Shown: in pieces, positions 1 to 12,900 of the stretch
How the letters are laid out: every line of letters starts with the position of its first letter
How positions within the stretch are numbered: position 1 is the first letter of the stretch
NCBI RefSeq assembly: GCF_037126465.1
Contig: NC_088204.1
Coordinates: 19,040,804-19,104,803 of the forward strand
Source: Ornithodoros turicata
Lineage: Eukaryota > Arthropoda > Arachnida > Ixodida > Argasidae
Length of the DNA: 64,000 nt
Direction of reading: 5' to 3'
Made by a program: the position numbers and the translations under genes
The notes under the pieces: generated by a model
The model's input: only the letters and a program-made list of their open reading frames with translations
The model's database searches: none
What the model was told of the DNA's origin: nothing

Positions 1-119
1 TCCGCACAAATGAACGCAACAACTGACCGATCATATGACCCCTCAGAACTCCTTACTGGAGTCGGCCCGTTGGCTTAATTTCCGTACAGTTACCGATTAC
101 AGTTTACCCTCGGCAAAAA

Positions 120-475
120 TTGGATACCGTTAACACTCTAAACACTGGGCTTCATCGCGTAACGCACCCAAAGCCAACCGCCATGCGGTACGATATCGTC
201 CTCCTTCTTGATTTACTGAAAACGAGAGGTACGCCTTTTTGTGGCACCTATGGACGTAATGTTAATTGTCACAGGAAGGCGTATGCCCCGGTCTTTCCTC
301 AAATCTGAAGGCCAACTAATGCATAGAATGAGGCCGTTAAGATTCCCCGATTCGTGGGAAGCTCGCGGGGTGCGCCTTTTGTCACACTTATGTGGTTATG
401 TTAATTGTCACAAAAAGGCGTGCTCCCAGCGCCTTCCACAAATTATGTGCGGTAGCGGCATCGCTCGTGCATAGG
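120..475. repeat. Two degenerate palindromic MITE copies
   Basis: Both contain the core of the window's main MITE family: a 'GAAAAC..GGCGTACGCC' arm, a short TGTGACA..TGTCACA centre, and the inverse arm. The first copy (about 120-310) begins with a worn 'ACACTCTAAACACTGGGCTTCA' end. The second (about 335-475) has lost both ends. Confidence 0.6.
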
Positions 476-554
476 TTGGCCGTAAGCGTGGTGACCTTCT
501 GATTTGAGGAAAGACCGGGCCGTACGCCTGTTTGTGACAATTAACGTAACGACA

Positions 555-807
555 TACGCTCTTAAAAATGGACTTCACCACATAGAACGCTCCTAGCCGA
601 CGATCATCCCGAGTGACATCGTTCTCTCCCCTGATTTGTTGAAAACGGGAGGCGTACGCCTTTTTGTGACACTTATGTGGAAATGTTAATTGTCACAAAA
701 AGGCGTACGCCCAGCGCTTTCCACAGATCTAAAGTGACAGAGGTATCACCCTGTACAATGGTTGGCCTTCAGCGTGCTATGTGGTGAAACTTTGTTTTAA
801 GAGTGTA
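555..807. repeat. Palindromic MITE, TA-target family
   Basis: It starts TACGCTCTTAAAAATGGACT and ends TTTTAAGAGTGTA. The arms differ in the middle: the left carries the 'GATTTGTTGAAAACGGGAGG' form, the right a 'CCAGCGCTTTCCACAGATC' form, so it looks like a recombinant of two subfamilies. A further half copy follows at about 806-925. Confidence 0.75.
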
Positions 808-1460
808 GGTGTCACAAAAAGACGTGTGCCTTCGATGCTCAACGAATCCAGGAGAGAGAGCGATGTCATTCGGGATGATGGTTGGCTAGAAGTGTGTTAT
901 GTGGTGAAGTTCTGCTTCTGTTTCAACAGTGTTCGCTGTTTCCACTCACAACGGAGCTTAATTCTGCCTTTTAAGATTACAGTTCCATCAGCGGCAACCA
1001 TATGCTTTCATCACCGAATACTGTGTCAAGTTTCTTGCGGTGAATTTTGACGTTGTTCATTTCGCAGCAGTTTCTCTTTTGCATCGGTGGAAGGGTTGTA
1101 GGAAGGAAGGGCAGGGAGGGGACATTATTGTGGTCTATGGCACAAGGTCAACAGGCAGATTCTGGCAGTGATCTCTGTGCAGCGCCGACTGAGGGACTCC
1201 AGGGCTTGGTGTCGCTAGCAGAGTCTCCCGCTGGCCCCGTGGAAACTGTGGGAAGTTTGTCGGTCGTGACTGCGCCTGTGTTCGCCACGCTCGTGACCGT
1301 AGGAGTAACTCCGAGTGACACCGGCGCCGGCTCTGGATTGTTGCCTCCTGCAACGGGAAAGGATAAAGCAGCGAGGACAGGAGCGCTTTATTTTGGGTCC
1401 TGCCTTTACGCAGCGTCACGGAGACATTTAACACTCGTTAAAGTGCCACTGCGGACTGAC

Positions 1461-1756
1461 ACCCTAGTCAGACGACAAACTTAAGGCCGTTAGCGGAACT
1501 GCCGTTACTTCACCTGTGGTCCAACCATAATTTCGAATGACATATATCGTTCTCTGCCCTAATTTGTTGAAAATGGGAGGCGTACACCGTTTTTGTGACA
1601 ATTATGCAGTTCATAATTGCAAAGAACAGAAAGGCCTACGCCTACTGTTTTCAACAAATCAGGGCAGAGAACGATGTCATTCGAAATGATGGTTGGGCTA
1701 CAGGTGAAGTAATGGCAGTTCCGCTAACGGCCTTAAGTTTGCCGTCTGACTAGGGT
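1461..1756. repeat. Palindromic MITE variant with ACCCTAGTCAGAC ends
   Basis: Terminal inverted repeats begin ACCCTAGTCAGACGACAAAC and run inward for over 100 bases. The inner half is the same 'GTTGAAAATGGGAGGCGTAC' core as the main MITE family, but the outer half (AACTTAAGGCCGTTAGCGGA) is different. A partial copy of the same outer half is at about 22,115-22,156. Confidence 0.8.
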
Positions 1757-2405
1757 ATAAATGAATCTTCAGAGTCCCCTCTGATACTGTTTCTCTATGT
1801 GATTCGTGACATGAATTTCTAATTGTATGTCGTCATAGCGACAAGTATGACGTCATACTGTACTGACAAGCCTTCTTTCCAACGTGGGGCTGAGAGAGAA
1901 GACGCGCGTTGTTTGTAGGGGACAGACACTGATGATTATTATTGGAGTTTCAATGGCGCACGGACTACTGAGGTCATAGAGCGCAAACAGAGGCAGACAA
2001 AGGCAGACGCCAGAGCTCGTGGTGAGGTCACCTGTAGTCTTGGCGAATCCGAAAGTACGAATTTTTACGGGTTCTTTCGAAAATTTGTGAAAGCGCGTGA
2101 TGTTCACTGATGGCATTTATATCTTGCGTAATGAGTATTTACTATTTAATATTTATGATTTATACCGCTGTCACACGGGCGTCTCGACGGTCATTGAAAT
2201 GAACGACGACCCAACTGAATGTGATCGGCGCCGCTAGACACGGCCACTTCGAATTACCATTGACTAGTACGGCGATCGAGTCGATGGTTGTTCGTGAAAC
2301 GCCCTGAAGCTGTCAAGGGCCCTAGAAAACTGCCACTGGCAGCCTCGTGCATTTATTATTTTTATTACACGTGGCTCTAGCATTCACAAATTTACGTTTT
2401 TACTC

Positions 2406-2925
2406 TACATTCTTAAAAATGAACTTCACCACATGGCACGCTCCTAGCCAACCATCATCCCGAGTGACGTCTGTCCTTCCCTTGATTTGCTGAAAACGGG
2501 GGGGGGGGGGGGAGAGGGCGTACGCCATTTTTGTGGCATTATGCGGTTCGTAATTGCCACAAGCATGGCGTGCGACCCCCATTTGTCTCGAATCATGGGA
2601 GAGAACGTTGTCATTCGGGATGATGGTTGGCTACACTCCTAAAAATGAACTTCACCACATAGCACGCTCCTAGCCAACCATCATCTCAATTGATATCGTT
2701 ATCTGCCCTGATTTGTTGAAAACGGGGGGCGTACGCCTTTTTTGTAACAATTATGAACAGCATAAGTGTCACAGAAAAGGCGTATGCCTCCCGTTTTCAA
2801 CAAATCAAGGCTGATAACGATATCATTCGAGATGATGGTTGGCTAGCAGCGTGCTATGTGGTGAAGTTCATTTTTAAGAGTGTAGGAGCGTGCTATATGC
2901 GATTAAGCTCTGTTTTTAGAGTGTA
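2406..2925. repeat. MITE interrupted by a second MITE
   Basis: The outer element starts TACATTCTTAAAAATGAACT. It stops after '..GGTTGGC' at 2,631 and resumes at 2,883 as 'TAGGAGCGTGCTATATGCG', ending TTTTTAGAGTGTA at 2,925. Consensus across the break is GGTTGGCTAGGAGCG, so the inner copy (2,632-2,884) entered at TA and duplicated it. Confidence 0.85.
2632..2884. repeat. Inner MITE of the nested pair
   Basis: It is a complete palindromic element from TACACTCCTAAAAATGAACT to TTTTTAAGAGTGTA, about 250 bases. It can fold along nearly its whole length around the centre TGTAACA..TGTCACA. Confidence 0.88.
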
Positions 2926-2929
2926 GACA

Positions 2930-5900
2930 TCACTTACATCTCGACACAAAAATGCATATTAAATCTGTGGTTACCTATAATGAGCAATTCAAACACTATT
3001 AAAATTCCAAAATCTCTTTTGGAGATATACATTACGTTTTGCCGTCACTATATAGACGCCTTTTGCGTACTAAAACCTCTGCAGATGCATGGCCGTCGTC
3101 TACTTTTTGCCTACGGGAGGACAAGTACGGCACTGTGCAGATGGACGGACAGACCCGCATATAGCGACTGCCCATGTGGTAGCAGGACAGCGGCATTGGG
3201 TTCCAAATTTTCAATGGTCATTGGCGTCAATCATCACTCAAATGCTCGTGTGACAACCGGTATTGTAAATGTCAAACATTTTTCGTCTGTAGTGGCACTT
3301 TAAATGCACGTCGTCGGCATAGCGAGAGCAGAAACACACGTAAGTGTTGTTTACTCGCACAATTGACGCACTTTTTGAATCAAAGAACAACGGTGTAGCG
3401 TTAACTATGCGAGTGCACACGGTATCTACGTATGGTACATGCGGTATCTATCACTGAAACACTTTTCTTTAAAGATTCCAGGTATGTGTTGAAGAAATGG
3501 TTAACATAACGTCCGGCTTGCTTGTATACTACTACAAGCTGTGTTCCCTACATCCATCGTAGTGAAAGCTATTAGACTGGCTACGAAGTCTATTTGCAAT
3601 GTGCGTTCAGTAAAGCATATAAGATTTCCACATGACAAGTCTTATCGCTTGACGCCTCCAAGCAATTCTAATTTTCAGGCAATTGTAATAGCCATGACAC
3701 CCACATCACTAGCAGTCAGCATCATCAGACCAAATAAACGTTTATCAATCGTCACATTTCATGCCCTCATCTCAATTCCATTCAATTTGAAATATATTCG
3801 TGCAGGTACCGGTTCATGCCACGTGCAATTTAACATGCGTAACGCCTAGCAACACTGATCTGAAGCTTCATGTGTATGCTACCCGGTGTTGCCTTTGATT
3901 CGTTTAGTTCGGTAACTATACTCGTGTTCAACTTAAGAAGGAAAAGAAATATAGTCCGTCAACTACATACGCCGTTGGAGATAAGGAGCCGCAATAGCGC
4001 GCCAGGAGAAATGCTGCAGCGCCACCACGCAGCGTGGTGGTGGTGGTATGGTGCTGAAAGAGCTCGCCGATGTCGGTCTCACAGATTTGGGCAACGTCAC
4101 GGCTAACGCTCTGGGGATAATGTGTGTCCTCGGCCGACTTCTAAACCGCAGCGTAGTGTCACGTGGCCAGTCTTAACAGCCAGTACGAAAGCAGAGTGAG
4201 CATGATGGATTACATTATCTGGCGGAGAAGCGAGCGTGACCTCTCAGTGTCCAGCCATCTTATATGCGGCGCAGTAATATTTTGAGAGCTGACGGACTAG
4301 ATTTCTTTTCCTTGAACACGACTATAGAAAAACAGGTAAAGATCGCCATGGCAATAACCACATTTGGTTATCAAAGCGACGGTCTCGCACAAAGCGGGAG
4401 ACTGAAACTTCACTGAAATTCTTTTCACAAGTGTGTTGGATTAAGGACAGTGAAAGCGTCGTTCAGAAAAACGAAGTCGTTTTCCAGACATTTTCAGAAA
4501 GAAGATAAAGAATACAGGAGGACAGAAACGCACAAGAAAGGCCTCTCAGTCTTCGGCCTTTTCGTTGTGGATCTCATACCCCTGACGGCAGCACTGCGAC
4601 AACAACCACAACTACTCCCCCTACCGAGCAAAGCGCGTAGCCAAGCAACATAGCGATCTAAAAAAAGATACTAGAGCAAAAAGAATGCAACGTGGTGACG
4701 TAGAAAGGGAAGCGACCTTGGGATTCGGCCAGTGTTGCCAGCGGAGCAAAATGACCTGATCCCTATACATACAGGTGAAAAACGATGACTTCGCCCAAAA
4801 ACATGTTATTGTATTTTGTGTGAGAGATCATGTGAAATTAGAATGATGTCGTTTGAAAGCTTCGAATGCACGTTATAGTCGAAAGAGGAAACTTCCGGTA
4901 TTTCCTACTCGCGCGTGATAACTCCGATGTTTCGTAAAATAATAACGTGTTCAACTTATCAGCCCCACGCGAGGTGGCGTAGAGGTGCATTTTAATCCTC
5001 ACTAACATGAGCGTAACGCTTTCACTCCGGATGTGTCATATGAACAACTGCTAAATATTTTATTTTTTCGTTTCTTCTTCTTATGGGCGCGAGTTTGGAA
5101 GTTTCCAAAACAAGAATAGTTGCCTGCAATGCCGTTTTTCATTGCACGGATGTGTGGATAAACCACGGCTTTACCCCCCTATAAGTCTGGCAGGCCTGAG
5201 CCTATAGGTCTGTGGGTCACGGTGGTGGCCCCTATAAGGCTGGCAGTCGAGAATAAGGGAGAAGCCCACGTATTTCTTATGCGCTCTAGTGCTTTTATTA
5301 GATCTCTATGCAAAGGCAAGGATCCAAGCTTTGTACTGTTCTCAGGGTGCAGAGGAAAGGATTGAGCTGGCTGGCTCTTTTTTCTACTGCAGAAGCCGAG
5401 AGAGGAGCAAAGATACCTTTGCTGCGGCTCGCCGCCCTGGGCCGGGGAACCCAGGCGAGACTGGCCAGGCATGTTTGAGAGCTCAGTTACATGCTTTCGA
5501 CTGTCCAGTCGCCTCCGGTTGGCATGGTCTAGGACACACAAAGCCGCGCAACAATGTCACGTGCTTTGACCAACCGCCATCTCAGCAAAACATACACTCG
5601 AGCACAGACAAAAAAAATATTATGCAATAAAAAAAAGTATGTCACTCGTGTACTCGCATGCGATTGGACTGGATCGAAGGGAAATAAGCGAAATTCCAAG
5701 CGTATCCCGTTATAACGAACACGGCTTTAACGTAAATTTTTATATAACGAACGCGCATTCGACAGATGTAACGCTTGAGCGTTCAAGCACCATATAAGAC
5801 GACAACATGCAAAAGAGACAGAAGTAGTAAGTAAGTATAGCGCATAAACTACACATTGCCATTTAGGTTTTACTTTCTTGGCAATGCTCGTTGCATATAC

Positions 5901-6245
5901 AACAATCAGTCGCAAATACAATGAAGAATTAGTTGTAAAAAAGCATCGCAGCGATTATTCGGAATCATTATAAACGACCTAGAGCCTCAAAGAGGTTGTG
6001 ACACTTGCATAGGTGTGGTTGATTGCATCACCGCATGATGCGCGCATTGTCATTAATTAATTAATTGTCTCTGCATGTCGTCGATGACGAGGTGTATACA
6101 CTTCAAACACACGTATGCGTCCAGTTCCGACGTCAGAGGAGCGAGAACCTCGGTCATTCCCATTGGTTCTCGAAAGCACGTGACCTCTCCCACGTCCTTT
6201 ACACTTATCCGACATAACTCGGGGCTAAGTGTCACAACACCTTTA
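2930..6245. other. No gene recognised
   Basis: The later 3' exons of syd-1 could lie here or beyond the window edge, but I found no convincing one. A tail-end SINE fragment is at about 4,036-4,150. The interval 5,165-5,560 reads on the minus strand somewhat like an LTR (AATAAA, then a GC-rich block) but no paired repeat is visible. Confidence 0.5.
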
Positions 6246-6676
6246 GAGGAGTACTAAAGTGCAAAAAATTATCCTCGCTAAATGAGAAATGCCGTTACCT
6301 TGACATCAACACATAAGGAACGGGATTGATCGGTTGCGTCGTTCGTAATTTGTGACCGATAGAAAAGAAAGAAAAAAAACGCAATTCACGCTTTTCCTCT
6401 ACTTCACAAGAAGCGCGAGAATGCGGAGAGGCTCGGATTGGTCTGCTCAAACGATTTGTCGAATCATCGCGGGAGATTGTTTGAGGAGACCAATCCGAGG
6501 CCTCTCCGCATTGTCTCGCTTCTTAAAAAGGAGAGGGAAAGTCTCAATTGCAGGTCCTTTCGCTCACTAATCGCAAACGACGTAACGGATGAATCCCGTT
6601 CCTTTTGTATTGCTGTCAAGTTAACTGCATATTTCATTCCGCGCGAGGAACAATTTTGGCACTCGAGTGCCCTTTT
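6246..6676. repeat. Long palindromic MITE, 'AGGAACGGGATT' family
   Basis: The arms match over roughly 200 bases: 'CACTAAAGTGC..GAAATG', 'AAGGAACGGGATT', 'GAGGCTCGGATTGGTCTGC' and their inverses. Other copies are near 13,380-13,600 (partial), 26,757-27,125, 36,440-36,760 and 43,186-43,600. An (AC)n run follows at 6,678-6,696. Confidence 0.8.
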
Positions 6677-6770
6677 AACACACACACACACACACACAAA
6701 AAGAGAACAAGTGTGATGTCAATGAACAGCATTTCCGCCATAGGCAAGCAGAAGAGTTTTGTTGACTTAC

Positions 6771-6969
6771 CTCTGTTGAGTGGCCATATCTCAAGAAGAT
6801 AAGCAAATACTTCAATGGGCTTTCGCAGGTCAGTGACTAAGGAGCCAGCCTCAGCGTGACACATGACCACAGGGCCGAAACACTCCGCCAAGCCACGAGC
6901 TGTCATCTTGTTCCGCTCGCCGTGGCTGCTCACCAACTTAAGATGGTCCAGCAGGAACAGCGCTGTGCA
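6771..6969 (-). CDS. syd-1: syd-1 exon h (RhoGAP C-terminal part; Asn replaced by Gly)
   Basis: The acceptor chosen is GACCTCAG/TGC because it gives phase 0; the nearby CACAG would break the frame. The donor is GAG/GTAAGT, phase 1. It encodes 'LFLLDHLKLVSSHGERNKMT', then 'ARGLAECFGPVVM'. In most active RhoGAPs the motif is NKMx..NLA..FGP, and the second Asn contributes to the GTPase contact; here that position is Gly (codon GGC). Later exons must lie to the left but I could not identify them in 1-6,770. Confidence 0.9.
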
Positions 6970-9900
6970 CTGAGGTCAAGACATCATTGTCAAAAAACAT
7001 AAGGCTCTATACCGCGAGACACTCAGGGTAGTCATTCATAGCAGGGTGTGTCCCAATACGCTATGAAAGTAGGTCAGCCTTTCGCGCAGTCCCTCAGCTT
7101 TTCCCTTTCCTCTCGTGCACTTAGAACGGTCTCACTGGATCGCTCTCAAATAAGGTACCACCACGACCTACTAGATTATAACGACCATGTCATAGGCACC
7201 CCTTCCCAGCGCCGCATTTGGAAGCTAGCGGTGGCGCTACTCATCGGCCCGGTTATTGCTTCCTCAACTTTTACAATACTTTGTACTTCAGCTTACCTTA
7301 GTATTTTTGTACAAGCGGTGGATGTCCCAAGAGAGATGCTTCTTTCTAAAACTGATTATCGTCATCATTCTACGCGGCCTCATAGGAGCTGCTGCTGTCG
7401 TCTGCTACGGTAGTCGTACGTCCGCTTCTGCGCGTTCAAAATTCAAATGGCCATTGTCCAATCATGATGTAGATATCGCGGGCCGATGAGTAGCGCCCCT
7501 AGCGGATTGTGCGGACGTGCTCCTCATACGGGTTGCCGATTATGACGTGGTCGTTATAATCTAGTAGGTCGTGGGTACCACAACAACTGCACGTGAGGTC
7601 CACGTTGCTTCATCTTTTTCGCCATAGTGTTGTGGCCCGTCTGCGAATACCCCCTTATTGCTGCTTTCTGAGTGGACAGACGCTTTGTCACGTGCTTTCT
7701 CCAACCTTTTCTTTCTCTCATGCGCAGAGACGTATACTGTCGTAGCGTATATACCCTGGTTAGAGAACTTGGCGGTACTGACGGTCTAACCGGAAGTGCC
7801 GCCATGTTGAGTCTCGTTCCAGTTCTCGCCTATAGACTGCTACCGGGACACCTCCTGCCTAGTCTGCGCCGTGGTCTGCGCCAATGCAGACTACCCATGT
7901 AGACCAGTTGACGGCAGCCATGGAAATTCCCACGCATGTCGACGACATCGAGGTTTCCACGTCTGGCGAGTCTGCGGCGTTTAATAATAGGTCGCTCATA
8001 TTAATACCTCAGCGCTGACTGACCAATTACAATTTTGAATTAAGTGATGGGGGTTATATAGTTCCCGCGTCGTCTGGCATGCAGATGTCCAAGGTGACGC
8101 CAAATCCGTTCAAAATTTGCGCCCCTGAGACATCTATCTAGCTGTCCAGTCAGCCGCCTTACTCTCAAAGAGCCAGGTATTGGAACACACCCTCCGTATG
8201 AGTATAGGGAGACGACTGACCCGATTGACTTTAGGCAGACAGTCGAGTATACTGAACATAAGTTTGGCGTTTCCATCTGGATCATCCGGGAGGCACACAC
8301 TGAGACCGTCCACCAGCATGTCAAACAGACCCTTGGTAAACAGGGGCTCGGGCAGTTCACGTAAATAGTCCTTCACAAGGCCTATGAGGAAAGACAAGGC
8401 GAATACAAACCGGGTAAGTAAGACCAGCTAACAGGTTCACGAAGTACCGGCTGAGGCAATGAAACACACGAGACCCAGTCATGGGGAGCATTTCAAGTAC
8501 GTACCAGACACTCGAGTATTATACTTTAAGTACATTTGAAATTGCGTACTTTGTACCGTGCTTTAAGTAAATTTGTTGGGTACTTATGCATCAAGTACTG
8601 ACGTACCCAGCTGGCAACACAAAAAAAGAGAGAGACATATCAGTACTTTCAGAACTTTCGTGTCTGTTTGGGCCATTTTAGAAGAAGAAAGTGCGGCGTT
8701 GACCGGTGAGAGAAGAAACATGCAACGAAACTGAAATGGGAAGTGAAAATGCAGGTTCAAAGTTCACACGTTGTGCACTGCGATAGGCAGCACGGTAATT
8801 TGAATGCAAATTATTGTATCTGTTTCATTTCATATTCATGAGTACGCAATGAACTGGCACTCATATTCATGAGTACGCAAGACATGGGGCCATGTCTTGC
8901 ACCTGCAAGCACTTGCTAAAAGAGCCAATGAAAGCCATAATTCCTTTCACACTTTTTGTCACTACCGAACGGACACGGAGCGATGCAAACTACAATGTAC
9001 TTTACGAGTACTTCAAAGTACTCTGCAGGTACCTCGAACTTTACTTTAAATACATTTGCAATATGGTACTTTGTACTGTGCTTCAAGTACCAATGATGCC
9101 AGGTTCTTGATACTCTCAAAATGTGGAATTGGGCCTGTTGGTACTGCATGCCGGATGTGTGTTGTCCTCGTATGTTTTTTAGCGCTTTTAATCCGGCACT
9201 TGATACTCTACTGTACTAAAGTACAATTTTGATTTGAAGTACTTTGCCGGTCACTTCCCATGTCATCATCCCTATTAATTCATTTATCGTTGTTGCCCAT
9301 CGCTGACGAGAACGAACGCAACACTGAAGTCTCACCGCGTGATTTGAGAAAAATGCCACCCGTCGCAAGCATATTCGTTTGTATGAATCGGAACATGACC
9401 GTGTATCCGCACGATCGACACCACGGAATATTATCCATGAAAGAAAACGCAAAAGCTACTCACGAGGTAGAAGTTAAACGCCGCGTATTATGTTGAGCAT
9501 TCGAATAGTGGCGTAGTGCGCACGTAGCAGACGACATCTGCGTCTGCCTCTTTTCCCGTCGTCTGCTAAGGAATGTCTTCTGTCTGCGCCGCACTGTTAC
9601 GCTCGTGCTTACGTGGCAGGAGCAGGAGGCTATGACACATTTATTATCTTTCACTGGAATATTCTGAGGAATGTCGTTCGTACGTATACACGGTGACTGG
9701 GAACACGTAAGAGAGAATGTGTGGAGGGTGGGTCGTGTCATTGTGACCTGATGGGCAGATAAGAGGGGAGCTAGCGTGGCGTAACTGTTAGCATCTCCGA
9801 TTGGAAATCGGAGAGCGTGTGTTCGACTCCCACTGGTCATTCTGTCAACAGGCATCCCTTAACAATCTACCAAGTTCCCTGAGCAATTCACCAATCCCGA

Positions 9901-12900
9901 TGTCTTCATAGTACGTGAATCCGGGTGGAGTCGCGTTTGGAGAATACATTTCGTGGGACCCATCGCTCTCTGCGGATGTACCATGAAGCTTATCCGGGCA
10001 AGAGTGCTAGGAGCCTACACTCTTAAAAATTAACTTCACCGCATAGCACGCTCCTAGCTAACCACCATCTCGAATGATATCGTTATCTGCCCTGATTAGT
10101 TGAAAACGCCTTTTTTGTGACAATTATGAACAGCACAAGTGTCACAAAAAAGGCGTACGCCTCCCGTTTTCAACAAATCAGGGCACATAACGATATCATT
10201 CAGGATAATGATTGGCTAGGAGCGAGCTATGCGGTGGTGTTCATTTTTAAGAGTGTAGCCCTATATGAAGCAACTGACGAGCTACCGCATTTGCAAAAAG
10301 CTGTTCCAAAAGCCGGGAGTCGTCATAATAAACAGAACGAAACACGCCGACTTAACGTAACTAAAAATAACAAATCTAATTGATGTTTGTGCCACGACGG
10401 CTAGCACTGATGATGTCTCTCGCATGGGTGACGTAACGTCAATTAAATTTGTTACCGCATTTGCACGCGTTTGGCACCAAAGCCCGGAAGCCACAAAGTT
10501 TGGATGTAGCCTGTCTTCGTTATTATTTTTTTTTCGTCAATGATTTTAACTGCTTATATAACGCAATACATGTATACAAAAAAGTGCGCGTCGAAGAAGG
10601 TCTCCTGAGCGGATGGCTTTGGACCGACCAATCTCAAAACAACCTGTCGACAATGACTTACTCGTGACGACATTGATGTCCGGGACGTGTTCAGCAGACA
10701 GGTCCACTTTCCACGCTCCATTTCTTTCTATTGCTTCACGTAACATACGCTTTCGAACAGCCGAACCAGATAGTCTGTAGATGCCCACAATGTCCAAGCC
10801 CCGAGCTTCCACTTGCTGTACACAACGTTGCACAACCAGGGGCAAGATGCCCTTTTCGCGGCCCACCAGGGCCTCCAGGGGTGCGCCGAACACAGCCGAA
10901 GGGTTATAGTTGGCCGTCCGCTGAAATGTGTGCCGAGGGTCCCTGTAGCGTAGCTTGAGGTACAGGGCCCCGCGAGGTTCCAGCCTTAACGCCAGGCTGT
11001 GGGTGGGTGCCTCCCGAAGGGCGGACAGTAGGTGAACTGTGCCCTTGTAGCATAGTTTGTGGCGGGACTGAGGATCCCACGAGTACAGGAGGAAGGAAAC
11101 CGTTGTGTTGTCCACCAGGTCGAGCTCGAACACCTGGACGGTGCCAATGGGTGCGATACGGTATTAGAAATACAGCCTCTCACATTTTCTTTTCTTTTTT
11201 CTTTTTTTTAGTGCGTTAGCATTAGAAGCCCCACTTCGAAGAGAAGCCGGCATCGTAGCGGCGTGACCGAGGTGTCCGTGTACAGCGCGGCACGTGACGG
11301 AGAATAGCGAATCAGGCTGCGTTCCGGGAGCTGATTCGCTCTTCTCCGTCACGTGGAAGCACGGAGCGACGGCAACTGGAGCTTGAGCAGTCGTCAGTTG
11401 CACCTCGTCTCTTGACTTGTTCAGATGTGTATCGTACACAGTAGACTTCTTTTACTTTTTTTTGTGTGGAGGGGCGGAAAACGTTTCTAAGGGTGACGGG
11501 AATGCGTCTTTGCAATTAACACGCACGCCTGCAACGAGTCAAAGATACAGCTAAATTCCTAACATCGTTCCCTGTCAAATACTGTGTTTTTAACTCAGGT
11601 TATCGTCTATAATGTGCTTCCTTGCTCGGCGGAGCTGTGAAACCAGCATAATTTTTCTTTCACGAATTAAAACACCATTTTAACACCATATTCCTAGTTC
11701 AAATGGAGTGTAAAAAAAAGGTGTAGTGGACGTAAGCACCTCTTACAACACCTCACTTTACACCCTTAATAATCCCCCTCTCATTTCTTTCTTTTTGTTT
11801 TTTTCTGCCAATAAATCCCCCCCTTAAAAATCGACATTGAATAAAATGTGGTGTATGTCGATATTACACCTTTAGTAATGTTCTTCTTGCACCCTTGGCT
11901 TCAGTCTGCGGGTTAGAAAAGGGATAGAAAAGGGTGTTTTTATAAGAATACACCTGTTTTGAGCGAATAAAGGTGTAAAATGATTTATTGTCAAGTTCCA
12001 TTTCTGAGTTGTAGCTCTAAAATTTACGAAGTTAAAGTGACGTTGCTTTGCCAGAATTTGAAAGGGCATCATTGTCGATTGCCTATCACGAAATTCGAGA
12101 CGCGTGAAAATCGTTGCTTGTAGAAGCTTCAAATACTGCTCAGATTAATGGCGATGATGATGATGATGACCGGTCAGGAAAAAAAATGGGGAGGTGAGCC
12201 GCGACTATAAGTCCGCTCAGATTAACGTACGCCTTGATTCAACCTGTTCCGTTGCAGGCTTGCAGCACACTAACAAGGAACGCAGTTATCTTAGTCAGTG
12301 AAGGGGAGTACTTGAAGTATCAAGGACATTTCTCAGTACTTGTACTTTACTTTAAGCACATTTCAAATTGCGTACTTTGTACTGTACTTAAAGTCCTTTT
12401 CTGTAGTGCTTTCCTGTCGACTACTCAAGATTTCGTTCATATTCACGAGTTAACTAGCAACGCTTCACAGCACATGCCAAAAATGCCTGAACGGTTTGCT
12501 AAAGAAATCAAAAACAACTACCATATAGTGAAACGGAAAGTACAAACTAAGTTGGCAATGCACTTGATGAGTAATTTAATGTACTTTGTCGAGCACTTTG
12601 TACTTTTCTTGAAGTACCTTCGCAATGTGATACGGTGTAAAAGTACTAACGATACCAGGCACTTGATAGTTTACTTGAAGTACATTTTTGAGGTACTTTG
12701 CCCATCACTGATCCTACCCTATATATACGGGCTGCATCAATGTATCAAAACAATGCCGCCCGTTCTTATGCCTTCTGACGGTGACACTGTTCATAAGTGT
12801 TGTGATGACGACGAGACGTGAGGGTCTAAAAACGTCGTACCTCGTCCCAGTCGAAGCTGTGATCACCCGAACGCACAACTGTGCGTGCTTTGTGCGCACG

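Noticed and set aside
1047..1484. A 145-codon plus-strand frame with good coding-like composition
   Set aside because: No family resemblance, no splice or start context, and the right end enters the MITE at 1,461. It remains possible that part is an unrecognised exon.
5165..5560. Possible solo LTR on the minus strand
   Set aside because: An AATAAA and a GC-rich block are present, but no second copy, no primer-binding site and no clear TG..CA ends with a target duplication.
9770..9839. Functional tRNA-Ser gene
   Set aside because: The anticodon arm is good but the acceptor and T stems do not close; treated as tRNA-derived.
12234..12821. A 195-codon plus-strand open frame
   Set aside because: It crosses the 415-bp hAT-like element and its composition (YFKH, LKYL) comes from translated AAGTAC repeats.
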